From NCBI GenBank assembly GCA_902362365.1, contig CABIVQ010000070.1, positions 1 through 12,992 on the forward strand: a stretch of 12,992 nucleotides of DNA. Reading direction: 5' to 3'. The position numbers and the translations under genes were made by a program. Below are positions 12,979 to 12,992 of the stretch, piece by piece (positions within the stretch are counted from its first letter, which is position 1; each line of letters opens with the position of its first letter). The stretch is from Clostridiaceae bacterium. GTDB lineage: Bacteria > Bacillota > Clostridia > Peptostreptococcales > Peptostreptococcaceae. Below the pieces are notes generated by a model. It did not search any database. It saw only the letters and a list, made by a program, of their open reading frames with translations, and was not told where the DNA came from.

Positions 12979-12992
12979 GTTTTAGAGTGTTG

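Overview
The window is very AT-rich, with AGA and ATA as the favoured Arg and Ile codons and strong AAGGAGG-type ribosome binding sites. That pattern fits a low-GC Firmicute of the clostridial group; I would guess Peptostreptococcaceae (Clostridioides, Paeniclostridium, Paraclostridium), but no gene proves the genus. It reads as a whole small plasmid of about 12.8 kb. It has one large replication gene, two site-specific recombinases, several small DNA-binding proteins and a few accessory genes, and no chromosomal housekeeping gene, tRNA or rRNA. The first 150 bases equal bases 12829-12978, including three bases that differ in the related copy at 11139-11288. The window is therefore probably a linearised circle whose ends overlap.

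Layout. 1-150: 3' tail of a replication gene, the same locus as the window's end. 154-699 (-): Cys-rich/HTH protein. 897-2747: an HTH plus ribbon-helix-helix protein behind a possible operator, a broken small gene, and a double-HTH protein. 2857-3399: short tyrosine recombinase. 3400-4113: about 700 bp with hairpins, a 13-bp inverted repeat around a 140-bp core and a second broken small gene. 4114-5007: secreted Ser/Thr-rich protein plus a 45-residue membrane peptide. 5280-5420: small acidic protein. 5626-5820: a 22-bp-stem terminator and a 32-bp tandem repeat. 5851-7116 (-): membrane family-2 glycosyltransferase. 7347-8051: serine recombinase with a TGTC-type site in its promoter. 8072-11334: replication module. 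11688-12600: a second secreted protein plus small membrane protein. 12604-12978: truncated, diverged second replication-gene tail.

How it may work. Replication probably depends on the 849-residue protein at 8739-11288 (CHC2-type zinc finger plus SF2 helicase motifs), made together with a 121-residue protein through a TAATG overlap. The leader at 8102-8373 has the parts expected of antisense-RNA attenuation: a good sense promoter, a divergent antisense promoter, a terminator just ahead of the ribosome binding site, and an upstream 12-mer complementary to the terminator's 3' arm. The two recombinases could resolve multimers or rearrange DNA. The RHH protein may set its own level or assist partition. 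The cargo is two unrelated but similarly built pairs (secreted beta-rich protein plus tiny membrane protein) and one glycosyltransferase; a bacteriocin/immunity or cell-surface role is possible but unproven.

The best leads are the attenuation leader, the two secreted/membrane pairs, the mosaic replication-gene tail that could act as a module-exchange site, and the inverted-repeat element beside the tyrosine recombinase.
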